The notes below the pieces were generated by a model that did not search any database, had not been told where the DNA came from, and saw only the letters and a list, made by a program, of their open reading frames with translations. A stretch of 64,000 nucleotides of DNA from Marasmius tenuissimus (Eukaryota; Basidiomycota; Agaricomycetes; Agaricales; Marasmiaceae). Numbering within the stretch: the stretch's first letter is position 1; the number at the start of each line of letters is the position of its first letter. Shown piece by piece: positions 12,601-24,024 of the stretch. The position numbers and the translations under genes are program-made. Location: NCBI GenBank assembly GCA_029532415.1, contig JAQOTA010000053.1:6262001-6326000 (forward strand), written 5' to 3'.

Positions 12601-13480
12601 TTGGGAAGTCGAGATCCCTTCCCCACGTCCGTTATCAGGACTCTCTGAGCACGTCTGGAGGTCGTTACTGAAATAACTGCAGCCGTCTTGACACCTACCG
12701 GCATCAGAGCTTCCATTTCGGTTGTTAAACACGAGGGGAGTTTTGTCTACTCGATTCGCCCACGGATGCAATGTTATGCTCAAGGAAGCAGTCGCCGCCT
12801 TGCAAGTAGCTAGAGCCATCACCTGACATAGATGGCGGGGCATCTGAAATTGTGGAAGTGGTGTTCAGGGACCAGGGACTCGGGAATCTTACATTTGCAA
12901 CCGGATATCTTATAGGACTCTTGCAGGAGGAGAGGCGGCTACATACCACAAGACCACAGCTAGGTCGAGTGATCTGAACGGGAGCATTTCCGCAGAGCCA
13001 AGAAATGTGGGAACTCACCCGCCTCCGACGTGCCTGAGAGGAGTTGTGGGAACAAATCGAAAAAGGGATCAAACGGCATGTCCGCTTTGATTCCGGTTGC
13101 TTTCCACCTGGCCAAGTTTGCATTCTCAGAAACTCTTTCGTGAAGCTCGATGAGAGCAGTGAAAGCAGTCCTTGATCACTGGTATCAAAAATGAGGCTCT
13201 ATCATTGATTTCTTTTATTAACAGGCCATTTTCCACGGTGACTACGCCCAAACTTCTCAAGTCGAGATTCAATCATTTCGAACGCGTCAGCGGCAGGCTT
13301 GATATGGCAGATGACCTTCTCCTTCCGCTCCTCGGTCTTTCATTCCCCGCATAGCAACACGCGGTCATCAAGGCGGGAACAAAATGCTTTTTTAGTATAT
13401 GGGCTATAAAAAGTCTCACCGCGCTCCATTCTTCATCCCTTCCCCACACCCCCACTTCTTCGCTAGTCCTTGGAGTAACG
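9608..13480. other. Long stretch with no confidently recognised gene
   Basis: Open frames are short and on both strands. A minus-strand stretch 13202-13325 (ending IESRLEKFGRSHRGKWPV before TGA) and frames at 12559-13123 could be exon pieces of an unknown gene, but no start or splice chain convinces me. A C-run lies near 11930. The last 100 bases (TATAAAA at about 13404) are the likely promoter of the aquaporin. Confidence 0.4.
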
Positions 13481-14991
13481 ATGTCGACAGCACTGGAGGT
13501 CATTCATCTGAAGAATGTTCAGCCGCCGCTCAAGGTGTTTACCGTTTGGGAGAGGAATCGCCATCGATCCTTACATTGGTTTGTTGAATGTTTTGCGGAA
13601 TTCGTGAGTGTCGTTCGCTCTGAGTTCTTCTCCTCGCCCTAATTCTGACATTGGATTGATAGTTGGGAGTTTTCTTCTACGTATACGCCGGAGTGGGATC
13701 ACAAGTAGCATTCATCCTTGGTGGAATCTTGAAAGAGGAGGGATTAGGTTGTGCGTAGCCCCATGCATCTAGTCTTCCGTTCAACCGCTCACGAGACCTA
13801 TCCAGCTGTTCTGCAAATTGGCCTTGCATATGCTTGTGGAATTATCTTCGCCATCGTCATCTGCGCAGGAACGTCTGGCGGCCATTTCAACCCGTGTATC
13901 ACAATCACATTTATGACTTTCAAAGGTTTCCCTCCATTGAAGGGACTGAGGTATATCTGATGTCGTTCATTTAGTTGACCTTCTATTGATCATGTCGATC
14001 ATGTCAGATATATCATTGCTCAAATCCTCGGAGGATACGTTGCCTCCCTTCTCGTCTATGCCCAATACTCCCATTTGATCCATACCGTGGAGGGAATGCT
14101 GGCACAAGCTGGCCAGCTGGACGCCATCTTGTTCACTCCCAACGGTCCTGCAGGCGCTTTCGGTCTCTACGTGATGCCGGGGTCTAATCTGGGACTCGTC
14201 TTCTTGAACGAGTTCATCACGGTGAGTTAACCTTCCGATGTTGTATCCGATCAAAAATTCTGACAAGGATCCTTGACTCTGGGTAGGATATAATTCTTGC
14301 TCTCGTTATATTCGGGTGTCTGGATCCTACGAATGTATTCGTGACACCTACAACCGTTCCAGTTGTCATTGCTTTGGCATAGTAAGTTCTCCATATTTCG
14401 ATTGATATCACGGGTATTGACCCACGGAACTCCAGTGCTGTAGCAGTTTGGGGCTTCTCCGTTCCTGGACGTAAGTTCCGAACCTCACCCTCCGATATAC
14501 ATAGGAGACTAAACCAGTTTACAGTTGCCGCTAACGCGGCTCGCGACGTTGGAGGGCGGTTGGCAGCTATGACAATTTGGGGAACTAGAGGTACGTCGGG
14601 ATTTCCGCCATTCCGTCGCCCGACGATTATGGGTGTTGAATTTGGAGTTTGAGCGGATCTCTGATGTTCACTTTTTGCTCCCATTCAGCATCCGGAGGAT
14701 CATACGCCGCCATTGCCGCCCTGACCAACATTGTATCGACCCTCATCGCCTTTGTTATGCACGAATTGCTACTAGCTGATTATTCGCGTGGTACGTGTAC
14801 TCATGTGGTTGTATATGGCGCCCATCTAATTGATTCTTGGATGTTTGTTATTTATAGTCGTTCCCAGTGCGCAGAGGGAATTCATGTGGGTTCACATGAA
14901 CCATGAGCATAACCCTGAGCGCACGAAATCGCACACGGGTGATAGTGTGGATTCGAATCAAAAGGGTGAAGTGGAGCATCTGCGTGCTTAG
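13481..14991 (+). CDS. Aquaporin / major intrinsic protein, nine exons
   Basis: Membrane channel for water or small neutral solutes. Exons 13481-13603, 13663-13747, 13806-13950, 14008-14221, 14287-14381, 14436-14470, 14525-14590, 14689-14790 and 14858-14991 join in phase to 332 residues, the usual size of fungal MIPs. Membrane helices include FLGVFFYVYAGVGSQVAF, LQIGLAYACGIIFAIVI, IIAQILGGYVASLLV, LNEFITDIILALVIFG, VIALAYAVAVWGFSV and IAALTNIVSTLIAFVM. The first pore loop reads GGHFNPCITI (NPC) and the second AANAARDVGGRL (NAA followed by the conserved ARD), so both NPA boxes are modified, as in some fungal aquaporin-like proteins. Start ATG lies about 75 bases after a TATAAAA. No break seen. 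Substrate specificity cannot be read reliably from these motifs. Confidence 0.9.
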
Positions 14992-15589
14992 CTACGGGTG
15001 CTTTGATGAGGTGAGATGGCCGCCCGTCTGCGGCGATTTTGTTAGTATATTCATCATGGTCAGCTTCTTTTGGGGTTTTGGTATGCTGTAGACTGTATGT
15101 AGTTGGGTTGATTTCTTGTACGTTCATCGATGTATCACTGTGCATATCATTCAAAATGCTCTTTCCCAGGAGATTAACCCGAAAAACTAACGCTAGGGAC
15201 GAGTTACTCGCGGGGGCGCGCCCAATATGACGGCAGCGTTCGGTCCAGGTTGGGTCCAGTCGGTCCACTATGATGCACGTTGACCTGGCTGCCAAGCGAA
15301 TTTCCGACTGAGAATCGAGATGCATTCGGCTTGTTCCAGCTCCCCGTTATCGTCTGACTCTCTGTTCCGCTCATTCTATATGTTTCTGTATGAGGACAGG
15401 CCTTGAAAGCTTCCAAACCCTTCTCTTTGGCATAAGTGTCATCTCAACTTACGTCGTTTTATTGTGTGTGGTTTCTTTGATGCCATCCGCAGGGAAGTCA
15501 CCGCTCGAGAAGTCATATCACAGTTCCAGCGGTTAGTTATTGATTCATTCGATACAAATACAGCTTATGATACAGGACATCCGACAGGT
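14992..15589. other. Intergenic, convergent 3' ends
   Basis: Lies between the aquaporin (plus) and the P450 (minus), so it should hold both 3' UTRs. I see no further gene. Confidence 0.5.
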
Positions 15590-17906
15590 TCATGCTTGCC
15601 TTAACGCAATCTTCAAAGGCAAACGGGCCCCTGCATTCCAATCTCCTTTCACCACCGGGGATGCCACACTTAGCCTGACTGGATCAATCTCAGTGCCTTC
15701 GGGTAGCTCGAAGGTGAAAGACTCGACGAGTGCGGCTATGACAGACTGGATTTCAAGCATCCTAGAGACAAACATATTTAGAGGGAGCCCGCGGACGACA
15801 AGAATGGCACGACGTACGCAAAGCGCCAGCCAATGCACGCTCGGACGCCAGCACCTGAGGAACGAGTCATTAGTCTCCTACTTCGTTGAAGATCAAGGAT
15901 ACCGCGTACCGAAGGTCAGCAAGTTCCCGAAGATCCCTAGCGTCGGTGGCCTGGCATCGAGGAACCGCTCTGGCCTCCAGTCCTCCGCATCCTCTCCCCA
16001 TACCTTTTTGAGTCTGATACAAGACCGTTTAGATTCAGCCTCAGGTATTCCTGAAGTCTACGACTCACCGATTGTAGTTATATATACTGGAAACTATCCT
16101 TTGTCCTTTCGTAACCGGAATTTCTCTCAAGACCGAACCCGAGGCATCAACGACCGGCAAATCCAGCGGAATCACATCGTCGACCACCGCTTCCCGAATA
16201 AGCTCAGGAAGAATGGGATGGAGTCGGAGGGCTTCCTGCTAGTCATTAGTTTCTAAGTCAGATAGGTCGAATCGAGATAGACGTACTCGAATCACGGCGT
16301 TCAGGAATACCATGCCCTCCAAGTCCTTTGCTACGAATTCCCCCTCGTTACCAGTTTGTTCTCGCATTTGGGTGATTTCGTGGAGTAGCTTCTCCTGATC
16401 TTTCGGATTCTTGGATAACTCGTAGAGTACCCAGTTCATACTGAAAGGAAAATGAATTTCAGAGCTCAGTCTTACCAGAGTAATAACCAAGAAAACTGTA
16501 CGTGAAGGCGGTCGTTTCATGTCCAGCAAAGATGATCGTGGCCATCTGCGACAGCGCCTCTGCTGGATTCAAAGCCTTCTTCGGATCTTCGGCCTCCATT
16601 GAACGAGCTGCAAATATAGACCAAAATCAACCTCAATCCTAACGCAGTGTTATGAGCAAACAAACGAACCAATGACACTCAAGAAATCGTTGTTCTTCTC
16701 ATTAGCTCCGCCACTCTCTGCCTTATTCCTCGCCAAGTCCCGAGCAACAGCCTGACTTCTATCCACCCAATGTGCAAAACGCCGATCCTCGTTTGTCTTC
16801 CTGATATCCAGGAGTCTCGTGAGAGCCCTAGGCATAAATCGATACGAGACAGTTCGAAGGAATTGGTATTCGCCCGGGCTTCGGGAGTCGGCGCTGTGAG
16901 GTATCAAACAGTCAGGTATGAACGATCAATATGAATGAAGCGTTGGGATGACTCGCAATAGATTTCGTATAATGTCGCGAAGTTCGCTCTTCTGCTTGTC
17001 ATGGGTCTCAGTGAAATCGTACTCGAGCATAGCTGGTGAGCGGGATTAGTGTCGCCCTCTGGTACGGCGGAGGCGAGTTCTCACTGTCTCCGAGTGCTTC
17101 GAGAGCCATCCCATGGAGCGCTGGAACAGCGTCGAGTGTAGTTGCGCCGTTCCCGATCTCTTCCTTCCATTGCTGGGTAAGCTATAGCGATCAGAAGCTT
17201 AGCTATTCCAAAATACAGAATGCAATCACGGAGAATCGTACCGACTTTGCCGACAGGTAGAATAGTTGAGCAAAGGGTCTGATTTGTCCAGCAGCGAACG
17301 CAGGGTTCAGAACCTTTCGTTGTCTTTGATGAACGTCACCTGCGAAGATAAGGAAGTATGAGAATTGGACCCTCTAGATCGAGGGAAACCTCGATCGGGC
17401 GGCATACTGTACATACCGTTGGCGCTTAAAATTCCCCCGCCGAATACTTTAGTCGTCAGACGTTCCGAGTCTCCAGGTTTCTTGTAGCGATAGGCGGACT
17501 TATGGAAGACATGTTGAAGACCACGCGGGTCATCTAGCATCAAGATATCCTCCTGTTGGTATCACGTTATTAGCTTCCAGCGGTACTTCAGAAGCGAGGA
17601 TTGGTTCTACTTACCCCAAAGCACCCTGCCAATCGAAAAGCAGAACCGTACTGGTCAAACCAAGGGGTTTCAAGCTGTCCTACTGCCCTTTTTCGAGTCA
17701 TTCCCCATTCGTGACCTGGGTAAGATCATAATTAGAGCCGGCATACGTCGAGACTAGCGAAGAATAAGCTTACCTAGTAGCATCGAGGACGATGGAGGTC
17801 CTTGGAGAAACTTGAGCGAGCGTTTCCTCGCCCGAATGAGTAAAGCGACTACTCCTCCCGCGAGAAGGAGCAGAGGTAAGGCGACAATTTGTGAGAGTAC
17901 CGACAT
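15590..17906 (-). CDS. Cytochrome P450 monooxygenase, multi-exon
   Basis: Heme-thiolate monooxygenase, anchored in the ER by an N-terminal helix. ATG at 17906 opens a hydrophobic anchor (LPLLLLAGGVVALLI), then basic residues and the proline hinge LQGPPSSS. Later exons give WFDQYGSAFRLAG, VFHKSAYRYKKPGD, ILSANGDVHQRQRKVLNPAF (C-helix region), the I-helix oxygen-binding motif AGHETTAFT near 16530, K-helix EALRLHP (ExxR) near 16230, WRPERF and the heme loop FGAGVRACIG near 15840, whose Cys is the iron ligand. The last exon ends PLKIALRQA before TGA at 15590-15592. More than ten introns of normal size; all key motifs are intact. I cannot assign a CYP family or substrate. The SDR and aquaporin nearby do not by themselves make a pathway. 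Confidence 0.9.
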
Positions 17907-19130
17907 GTTGGAGAGAAGTCTTCGGCGCGAGTGGTTGGTAAAACTCGAAGAGGGGGGGAAGTCCAGGGTTTATCTGTATATAAACCCTCGGACTCGTGAA
18001 CATCTCGTGAGAGAGAGAAGACGTCAGACCGATGGCTCTCGGACGATTTGACGAGCAGAAATGTGTGTAACTCCATCATGATAAAAATCATCCAATCAAG
18101 CTTCTTTGCAAGTTCTTATAGAAGGATTCGGTTCGTAAAAGGCATGATTGAGTCGAAGGGACTACTTACCCAGGATATTACGGGCGTAGTAAGAATGAAG
18201 ATTGCGGGTGGGGAAGCATATCAACATGTCCTGAAATATTGACATGGCAGATGCAGCTTCGGGCCACGGAATGTATTAGTTCGTCCCATCTTTTGACAAA
18301 TCAGCATAGAGGTCATTTGATGTTCGGTCGGCTCCTGTCGTGTCGTCGTTGAACTAGCGGGCAGTTTATTTTGGTTGTGACCCAATTCGAAAAACTGACC
18401 TGATTTGGTAGTAACGATGAGCTTAATGCGGGGTTTCCCTCGCGTCTAGTTAACGGCAAACGACTGAAGTTGTTTCAACTTTGATTATGTCCATGAGCGG
18501 AGGCATTGAAGCCATCCAGAGCAAAGCGGGTAAATTAGAGAACATGGAGGTAATGTGATGGTTGTGGTTACGAAGAAGGTTCCTTCAACCCTGCGGGCCA
18601 GGAGACAATTATGGCGTTAGTACGGTCTGGTCTACGAGACCCGTAGGTGCACGTGGTGGGTGTGAACCAAAATTTCCGACTCCCGACGGCGAGTCTGACG
18701 CATTCGACTTGCTTTCTGAACTCCACTAGCTCCATGCTATCGTCTCTACTCCTCTCGTTCTCGTTCTTGACCTCTTTAAAGATGACATTTCCATGAAGCG
18801 CTTATGAACACTGCTCTCGATACCAAGAGGTTCAACATAGGTCGTTCTAAGAGCGGTGTTGGTATTGAATGCCTGCAATGTGACATACTGGCAGACGCCT
18901 ATAGTGAGCGATTCTTACTTCTGAGAGAAGCTTGAGTGCCTCATATACGTGAATCATTCGATCATCTTGCCCAGCTGCTCAGTGTCCCGAAAGCCCATCA
19001 GCTCACCGAGGGGGACTCAGAGAAACACGGGGAGACAGGGAGAACGAGACACGTTTGAAGATCCCGATGTCAAGAAGAATATGAAGAACCAACCAGAAAC
19101 CCAATACAAACAAGTATAAGACTATGTCGA
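17907..19130. other. Intergenic, nothing recognised
   Basis: Upstream region of the P450 and downstream region of the membrane gene at 19131. Only short frames without family resemblance. Confidence 0.5.
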
Positions 19131-20710
19131 TCAACGAAAAGCATCATAAGAGCTTCTCCTACTCTTCTTCCCATTCCCCGGCTCATACGGGTCATAATAG
19201 GCCGTAACCATTTGTGGCGAAGCACCTCTCGAAAATAACACTCTCGCCTTTGACCCACCCTCCGGAGGTGCGTGGTCCAGCGACTCTTCGTACACCGAAT
19301 CCTTTGTCGACATAGGCAGCTCCTCGACCTGAACGAAATTCGGATGATAGAGGTGCTTGTAGTCGGGACCGTCGTCTGTCTGTTGCCTCTGCTCTTCCTG
19401 AATCCGTTTCCAAGGATTACGGTGACCGGTGAAGATAAACACGATGCCATTCCAAATGGATCCTGGCCATTGTTGGAGCCAGGCTGAGACTTTGTCTCGT
19501 TGCAGGTAGATCATCTTGAGGACGGCCCAGAATGGCTCGATGGCAATACCGACCGCCAAAAGCTGGAAGTTCGGTGAGTGTTCAATGTCTCATAAAGGAA
19601 CATACATCGTGAATCATGAGCTCACCTGACCGTACCCCAAGACATCAAAGTCTTCCGGAGGCTCGTATGGTGGCGCGTTCTCGTCGAATACCTCGACAAC
19701 GGTGTAGTGGTAGAATTCCTGTACATCCACTACCCAAATGTACAACGCGCTACCCCAGGATACGTAGAAAATGGCAATAGTGAGGAAAAAGAGCCATTTG
19801 TGTGAGCGTGTGATCACGTCCCTGTAATATCGATGAGAACCACATCGACCAGCACAACTGTGTGAGGACGAACCATTGCGCAATCGTAAACGACTTGATA
19901 GCCCTCCCAAAGCTCTGCACCCAGCGAAATCGTTGCCATCGCTGAGTCTTCCTCATATGTCTCTTATATTCCTCTCGGATGTCTCTGAAATGTCGTAGAA
20001 AGTATATGATCCAGAAGAGTGGCAGCAGCGGCAGCAACGCCACCGTAAAGAATAGAGTGAACAACGATGCGATGGTCCTGTAGAGTTACCATCCCTCTAG
20101 TGAAGCCCGACAGCCCTTATCTCGGAAGATTGGGCTAAAGTAAATCATCAAATCAAAGACAATCCACCAGATTACGAGTATAATGGTCAATATGCAGGTG
20201 ACGATCTTTGCGGATCCAAGACGCGAGTAGAGGTGGTTTGGGCGTTTTCGGAGGTATCGGAAAATTGTTGAATAGACGAGGTATATGCCGACGGGAGACA
20301 CTGTCAATGTGAGAGCGAAGTGGGCATCGGCGACCGTAAGGTCTTTCCGAATCATGGCAACCGCTGTGCAGAGCAGAACGACGGAGTTTTGGAGAAGGAC
20401 AATGTTGACAGATTCTTTGACTGTTTTTTCTGACCATGCAATGAGTGCAGCTGATGGGTTCAGGAAGGGTCATTGAATGAGCATGAAGGAGTTCGGAATT
20501 GGATGAGAAGAACGCACCTATACATAAGTTTGCAATGAAACCTGGACATAGAGGGAGGGGTTAAGCCGGATAAAACCCCATTAGTGAAGGAGAAAATCAC
20601 GTACTTGACAGCCGAACAGCATAACCTTGCAGATCTGGATTTCTTTCACTCCTTGCCAGGCATAATAGATACTCTTCCATAGCCGGCGCATGAGATATCT
20701 CTGGTTCCAT
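19131..20710 (-). pseudogene. Multi-pass membrane protein of unknown function, one in-frame TAA
   Basis: ATG at 20710 starts MEPEISHAP; exons join through FIANLCIGAALIAWSEK, IVLLQNSVVLLCTAVAM, LTLTVSPVGIYLVYS, a helix IVTCILTIILVIWWIV and RDKGCRASLEGW. The frame then meets TAA at 20086-20088 and continues without shift as TIASLFTLFFTVALLPLLPLF, a helix WLFFLTIAIFYVSWGS, and a cytoplasmic tail ending RRSSYDAFR before the stop at 19131. Sequence on both sides of the TAA is clean, so it is one codon change or a failed mini-intron: GTAACTCTACAG (12 nt, phase 2) would remove the stop exactly. About six helices. It resembles orphan membrane proteins I associate with agaricomycetes; function unknown. 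Confidence 0.65.
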
Positions 20711-20965
20711 GTTGCCAAAGCCGTAGAGCAGGAGTATGGAGTTCAATCGGAGTTGAAAGTACTGTAATATTGGCCCAAGAACATCGAACAGCCAACAACG
20801 GCTCCGAGGCGGTTCAGTGGAGGGCTATGGAGGGCCAATCTGGACGAAGACGTAAATAGATCGATGTCGGGATTGCTTTTCCTTTTTACAGCCGGCGACG
20901 TCCCCATGAAAAATTTTCATCTCGCTCCTCCTGTTTCTAGCTCGCACAACCCACCAAACTATCAC

Positions 20966-22165
20966 ATGCCTTCAGAGGATCCGAATATCGTAAACGTAAC
21001 AAGAGAGACGGCCGATTTCTCAACGTCGGTGAAGCCCACGGATTCAAAGAGAAGTCTTTATCGACGCCTTCTTGGTGATCATAACGGCGATAGGGAACAA
21101 GGGCTCCCAGTGAGTAGGAGAATATCGATGCCATTTTGGTTTTCGTGCGTTATATTCCAGAAAAACGCAACTGAGATGAGATTCTCACTTGACATTCGAG
21201 CATTAGGCAGTTCTATTCTCGGCGATGGCCACAGCATTTGTTATTGAATCCTACCAGTGGCCATTGGAAAATCCGGGGGACACTACCGTGGTACTACCAA
21301 GGCAAATTTCCCAGCAGATGAACAATAGTACACCATCCCCTCTTCTCCCATTTGAAGTATCGACAACCGCCGTCCGAGCCAATACGCTTTAGTTTCTCAG
21401 TTTGAACATCGCCCTCGTAGTTGCTCTGTTTCGCCTCCTATGCAAGTAGTGACTCTGAGAGCATTACCGACTCGCCCATTATTATTATTGGAGCTCGTTC
21501 TGTTCCTTTTCCTTGCGGGGCTGTTGGACTTACTGTGGGGTTCTCATCGAGTCCCGTTTGTATTAATGTTATCGACTGTTGGGCTCGCCAGTCTCTTCTA
21601 TCTGAGAACAGCCATCCTCCCCAGCGTGGAAATGTTTTGACAGCTACTACAGGTCGTACCAGGGCTCGAGTTGATAGACTACGGATTGAGATCTTCTTTC
21701 TACCCCGCCGATTGCATTATGAATCTACCTCCCATGGAGCTCCCTTGTCCTTGCGAAGTCGGCCGTCTTCAATGCTTCCCAGGCTTTTTGTACCGTCTCA
21801 AATCTCTTCTCCCGAGACGGGAAGATTTGGTCATTCACCCAAGATATTAAAAAGCTGTTAGATTAGCCATCTATTGATCTCAATGGCATCCGCCGTTCAG
21901 ACTGCGTCGAACAATGTCTATCTCTCTATGAGCTTGATGTATTACAACGGATAGTCGGGAAGCTTCGATGGCCCAATCTTCACCCCCTATTTGCAGGCCA
22001 TCCTGGAAACGTCACCTCCCACCTCGTAATGCCGGACGTGCCTAATCAATGGTTCTCCCTCCCCGAACGAAAGTGGTATAGGGATGATATTGGTGCTGTA
22101 CTTAGAGAGCGCGATCCCTTCAGACAGAGCCAGGTGGAGCTTTCGGAGCGAGTCAGGTGATTCAA
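20966..22165 (+). pseudogene. DUF6535 family pseudogene, multiple stops and shifts
   Basis: ATG at 20966 opens MPSEDPNIVNV, like the MPSDVSLE start of the gene at 38059. An exon ending DAILVF at 21144 is followed by GTGCGT and the acceptor CATTAG at 21206, the family's conserved intron. The core reads LFSAMATAFVIESYQW, RQISQQMNNS, then stops. LELVLFLFLAGLLDLLWG (21499-21552) is the third helix. Later pieces in shifting frames give LPPMELPCP, LDLNGIRRSD, LYELDVLQRIVGKLR and LVMPDVPNQWFSLPERKW, matching the intact paralogue in order. At least four stops and two or more frame changes. The end is diffuse near 22165, where it meets an F-box head on the other strand. Confidence 0.75.
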
Positions 22166-22199
22166 ATGTGCGTTTGCGAAGAGACTCCGAGCCCACGGG

Positions 22200-22433
22200 C
22201 TATGGGTAAACATAGTGCCTCACGTCGAGCGAGATCTCTCGGTATACATTACCAAAGGCACAGCGGCATTGGAGACAGCCCTGTTCACTCGTAAAAGCGA
22301 GAATATTGTGTGTCGCGAGGCGTCGTATATCTAAGAGAGGATTTAGGCGGAATTTTCTCGAGAAAAGATGTTCAGCATACCAGTCTGGTATCTCTTCAAG
22401 TATGTCGTGGCTGAGTGTGTCGAGGGTCAACAT
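22200..22433 (-). pseudogene. F-box protein head, truncated
   Basis: ATG at 22433 starts MLTLDTLSHDILEEIPD, the same head as the intact F-box gene starting at 45338 (MLTLDKLSDELLEEIFD). An intron-like stretch (GTATGC...CTTAG) follows, then IYDASRHTIFSLLRVNRAVS, which matches IHNSSRHTIFSLILVSKTIS of that gene. The donor-side codon appears one base short, and another shift occurs before YREISLDVRHY. The remaining several hundred residues are absent. It ends tail to tail with the DUF6535 pseudogene. Confidence 0.65.
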
Positions 22434-23065
22434 TACGGACGGGATCAGATTGAGCGATTTCGAGCCAGCCAGCGCCTGTTATTCTTTTTGGGGTGCGGGA
22501 GGTCGTTATGCGGCACGATCAATGACTGGAATCAGTCCGAAACCACCTAGCCAGATCAACGGGAAGTCATGAGGAGAGTAGGAGACCTTTAGCCGGTCGA
22601 GGGCTGTGAATTTGTATACACATACCCGAACCAATCTGACCAGTATTTCTCCGGATTCAACAAGAGAGAAGACAGGCGGTGATGGGACTACGGACAAGCT
22701 GAGATACATCAATGATGAAAGTTTTGGGTTGATTGAAGGCAACCCATAGAAACTCAGTACGTTCAGTGGTCTTGCAAGTACGCCGGGATGAGGGTCGGTG
22801 GTCAACCTGTAACGGACCGGCCAAACCGTAGCGCGTAATTGCCGGTATGATTACCTAAGATGTCTTTCCCTTGTGGACTCTCGACGAGCAACAAGGCTTG
22901 CTCACCGTCCATCACGACGATGACAGGTCTTATCAGAATTTCCATCGTATGTTTCGCCAAGACTCTCGTTCAATCGTGCCACGCCTTCTTTACCTATGAC
23001 CAGCCCTCTTCACTGCTGCTATCTGGACCTCACACATAAATATTGAAAATCCACTTCCAAGCTGT
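22434..23065. other. Possible further exons, unrecognised
   Basis: Minus-strand frames such as KEGVARLNESLGETYDG (about 22915-22980) could belong to the gene starting at 23513 or to decayed F-box sequence. I could not join them with confidence. Confidence 0.2.
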
Positions 23066-23513
23066 CTATTTTTCAACACCAATGCCGCTACCTTCGCCAT
23101 ACTCAGCTTGCGGCTCAAGCAGGGTATGTCTGGATTTTATCTGGACCTCTGTGAATTTCAGCAAAGCGCCCTGTACGAAGCTCTTGAAGCTTTGGATTGC
23201 AACTGAAGCCGTTGAACGTACGCAGTAAATGATGAACGGTATGTCATTATATTCCCACTGTACCACCTTACCATCTTCAAACTCACCAAAGACTACTGAA
23301 TTCATTCTGCCGTCACACTCTCATCTAGGTCATTGTCTCGAATGAAAGGGTAAGGTTGTCGGTGCGCTTTCATCTCCCCCGTCTTGCAATATTGCCTTTC
23401 GTTGACTTGGCTTCTCTGTAGACTTACGTGACAACAGTATCTCCGGGAGTCATGAGGGCTGCATGAGGGTCTCGCAAGGTGCTGCCAGCGCTCTCGACCG
23501 CATTAGTGTCCAT
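23066..23513 (-). CDS. Small hypothetical protein, two exons
   Basis: ATG at 23513 begins MDTNAVESAGSTL; the first exon ends at 23428 with donor GTAAGT, and the acceptor GGCAG at 23307 keeps phase into TMNSVVFGEFEDGKVVQWEY, which runs open to 23066. The product would be about 108 residues with no membrane helix or signal peptide and a charged, soluble composition. I do not recognise the family. Further introns after FIIYC are possible, so the 3' end is uncertain. Confidence 0.35.
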
Positions 23514-24024
23514 GGTGATTCGGGAGAAACTGGTCGATCTGCCGCTCAGCCTCAGTGTTCAATACCAATCTTGAGGGCCTTATGAGGGTGGGTATACTAT
23601 GCTAGCCTGATGGGTCGGTGTCCAGCTTTTTCCTCCACATTTCTCGTTCCAGCACCGTTCTTTGGCGGGCTCACCGTGTCAGTCACTTGTCGCAAGTAAT
23701 CGCTCTCCACAGTTCGGACCGGTTCCCGCAGACAGCTCAATCAGTCGTCATAGTCGAGATTGACACTGCCAACATACGTCACTCAAGACCTCCAGACGAC
23801 CAAATCGCATATCATTTCCTTACCCAGACATTGCGCTCGTTATGCCAATTCAATTTGCTCGCTGCGGTCCATCTTTCATCTATCACCGGCTGTGGCGTTA
23901 AATTTGCAATATCCCTGCCATTGAACCGACAAAAGTATAATGCAGGACGACATACGACGAACACGTTCCATGTTTCTGTCCCCCGCATACCATTGTTCTC
24001 TTCCTACCTCCAGGATCTCCTGCT

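Noticed and set aside
8386..17906. SDR, aquaporin and P450 as a secondary-metabolite cluster
   Set aside because: No polyketide, peptide or terpene synthase, transferase or regulator was found nearby, and the genes are separated by several kilobases.
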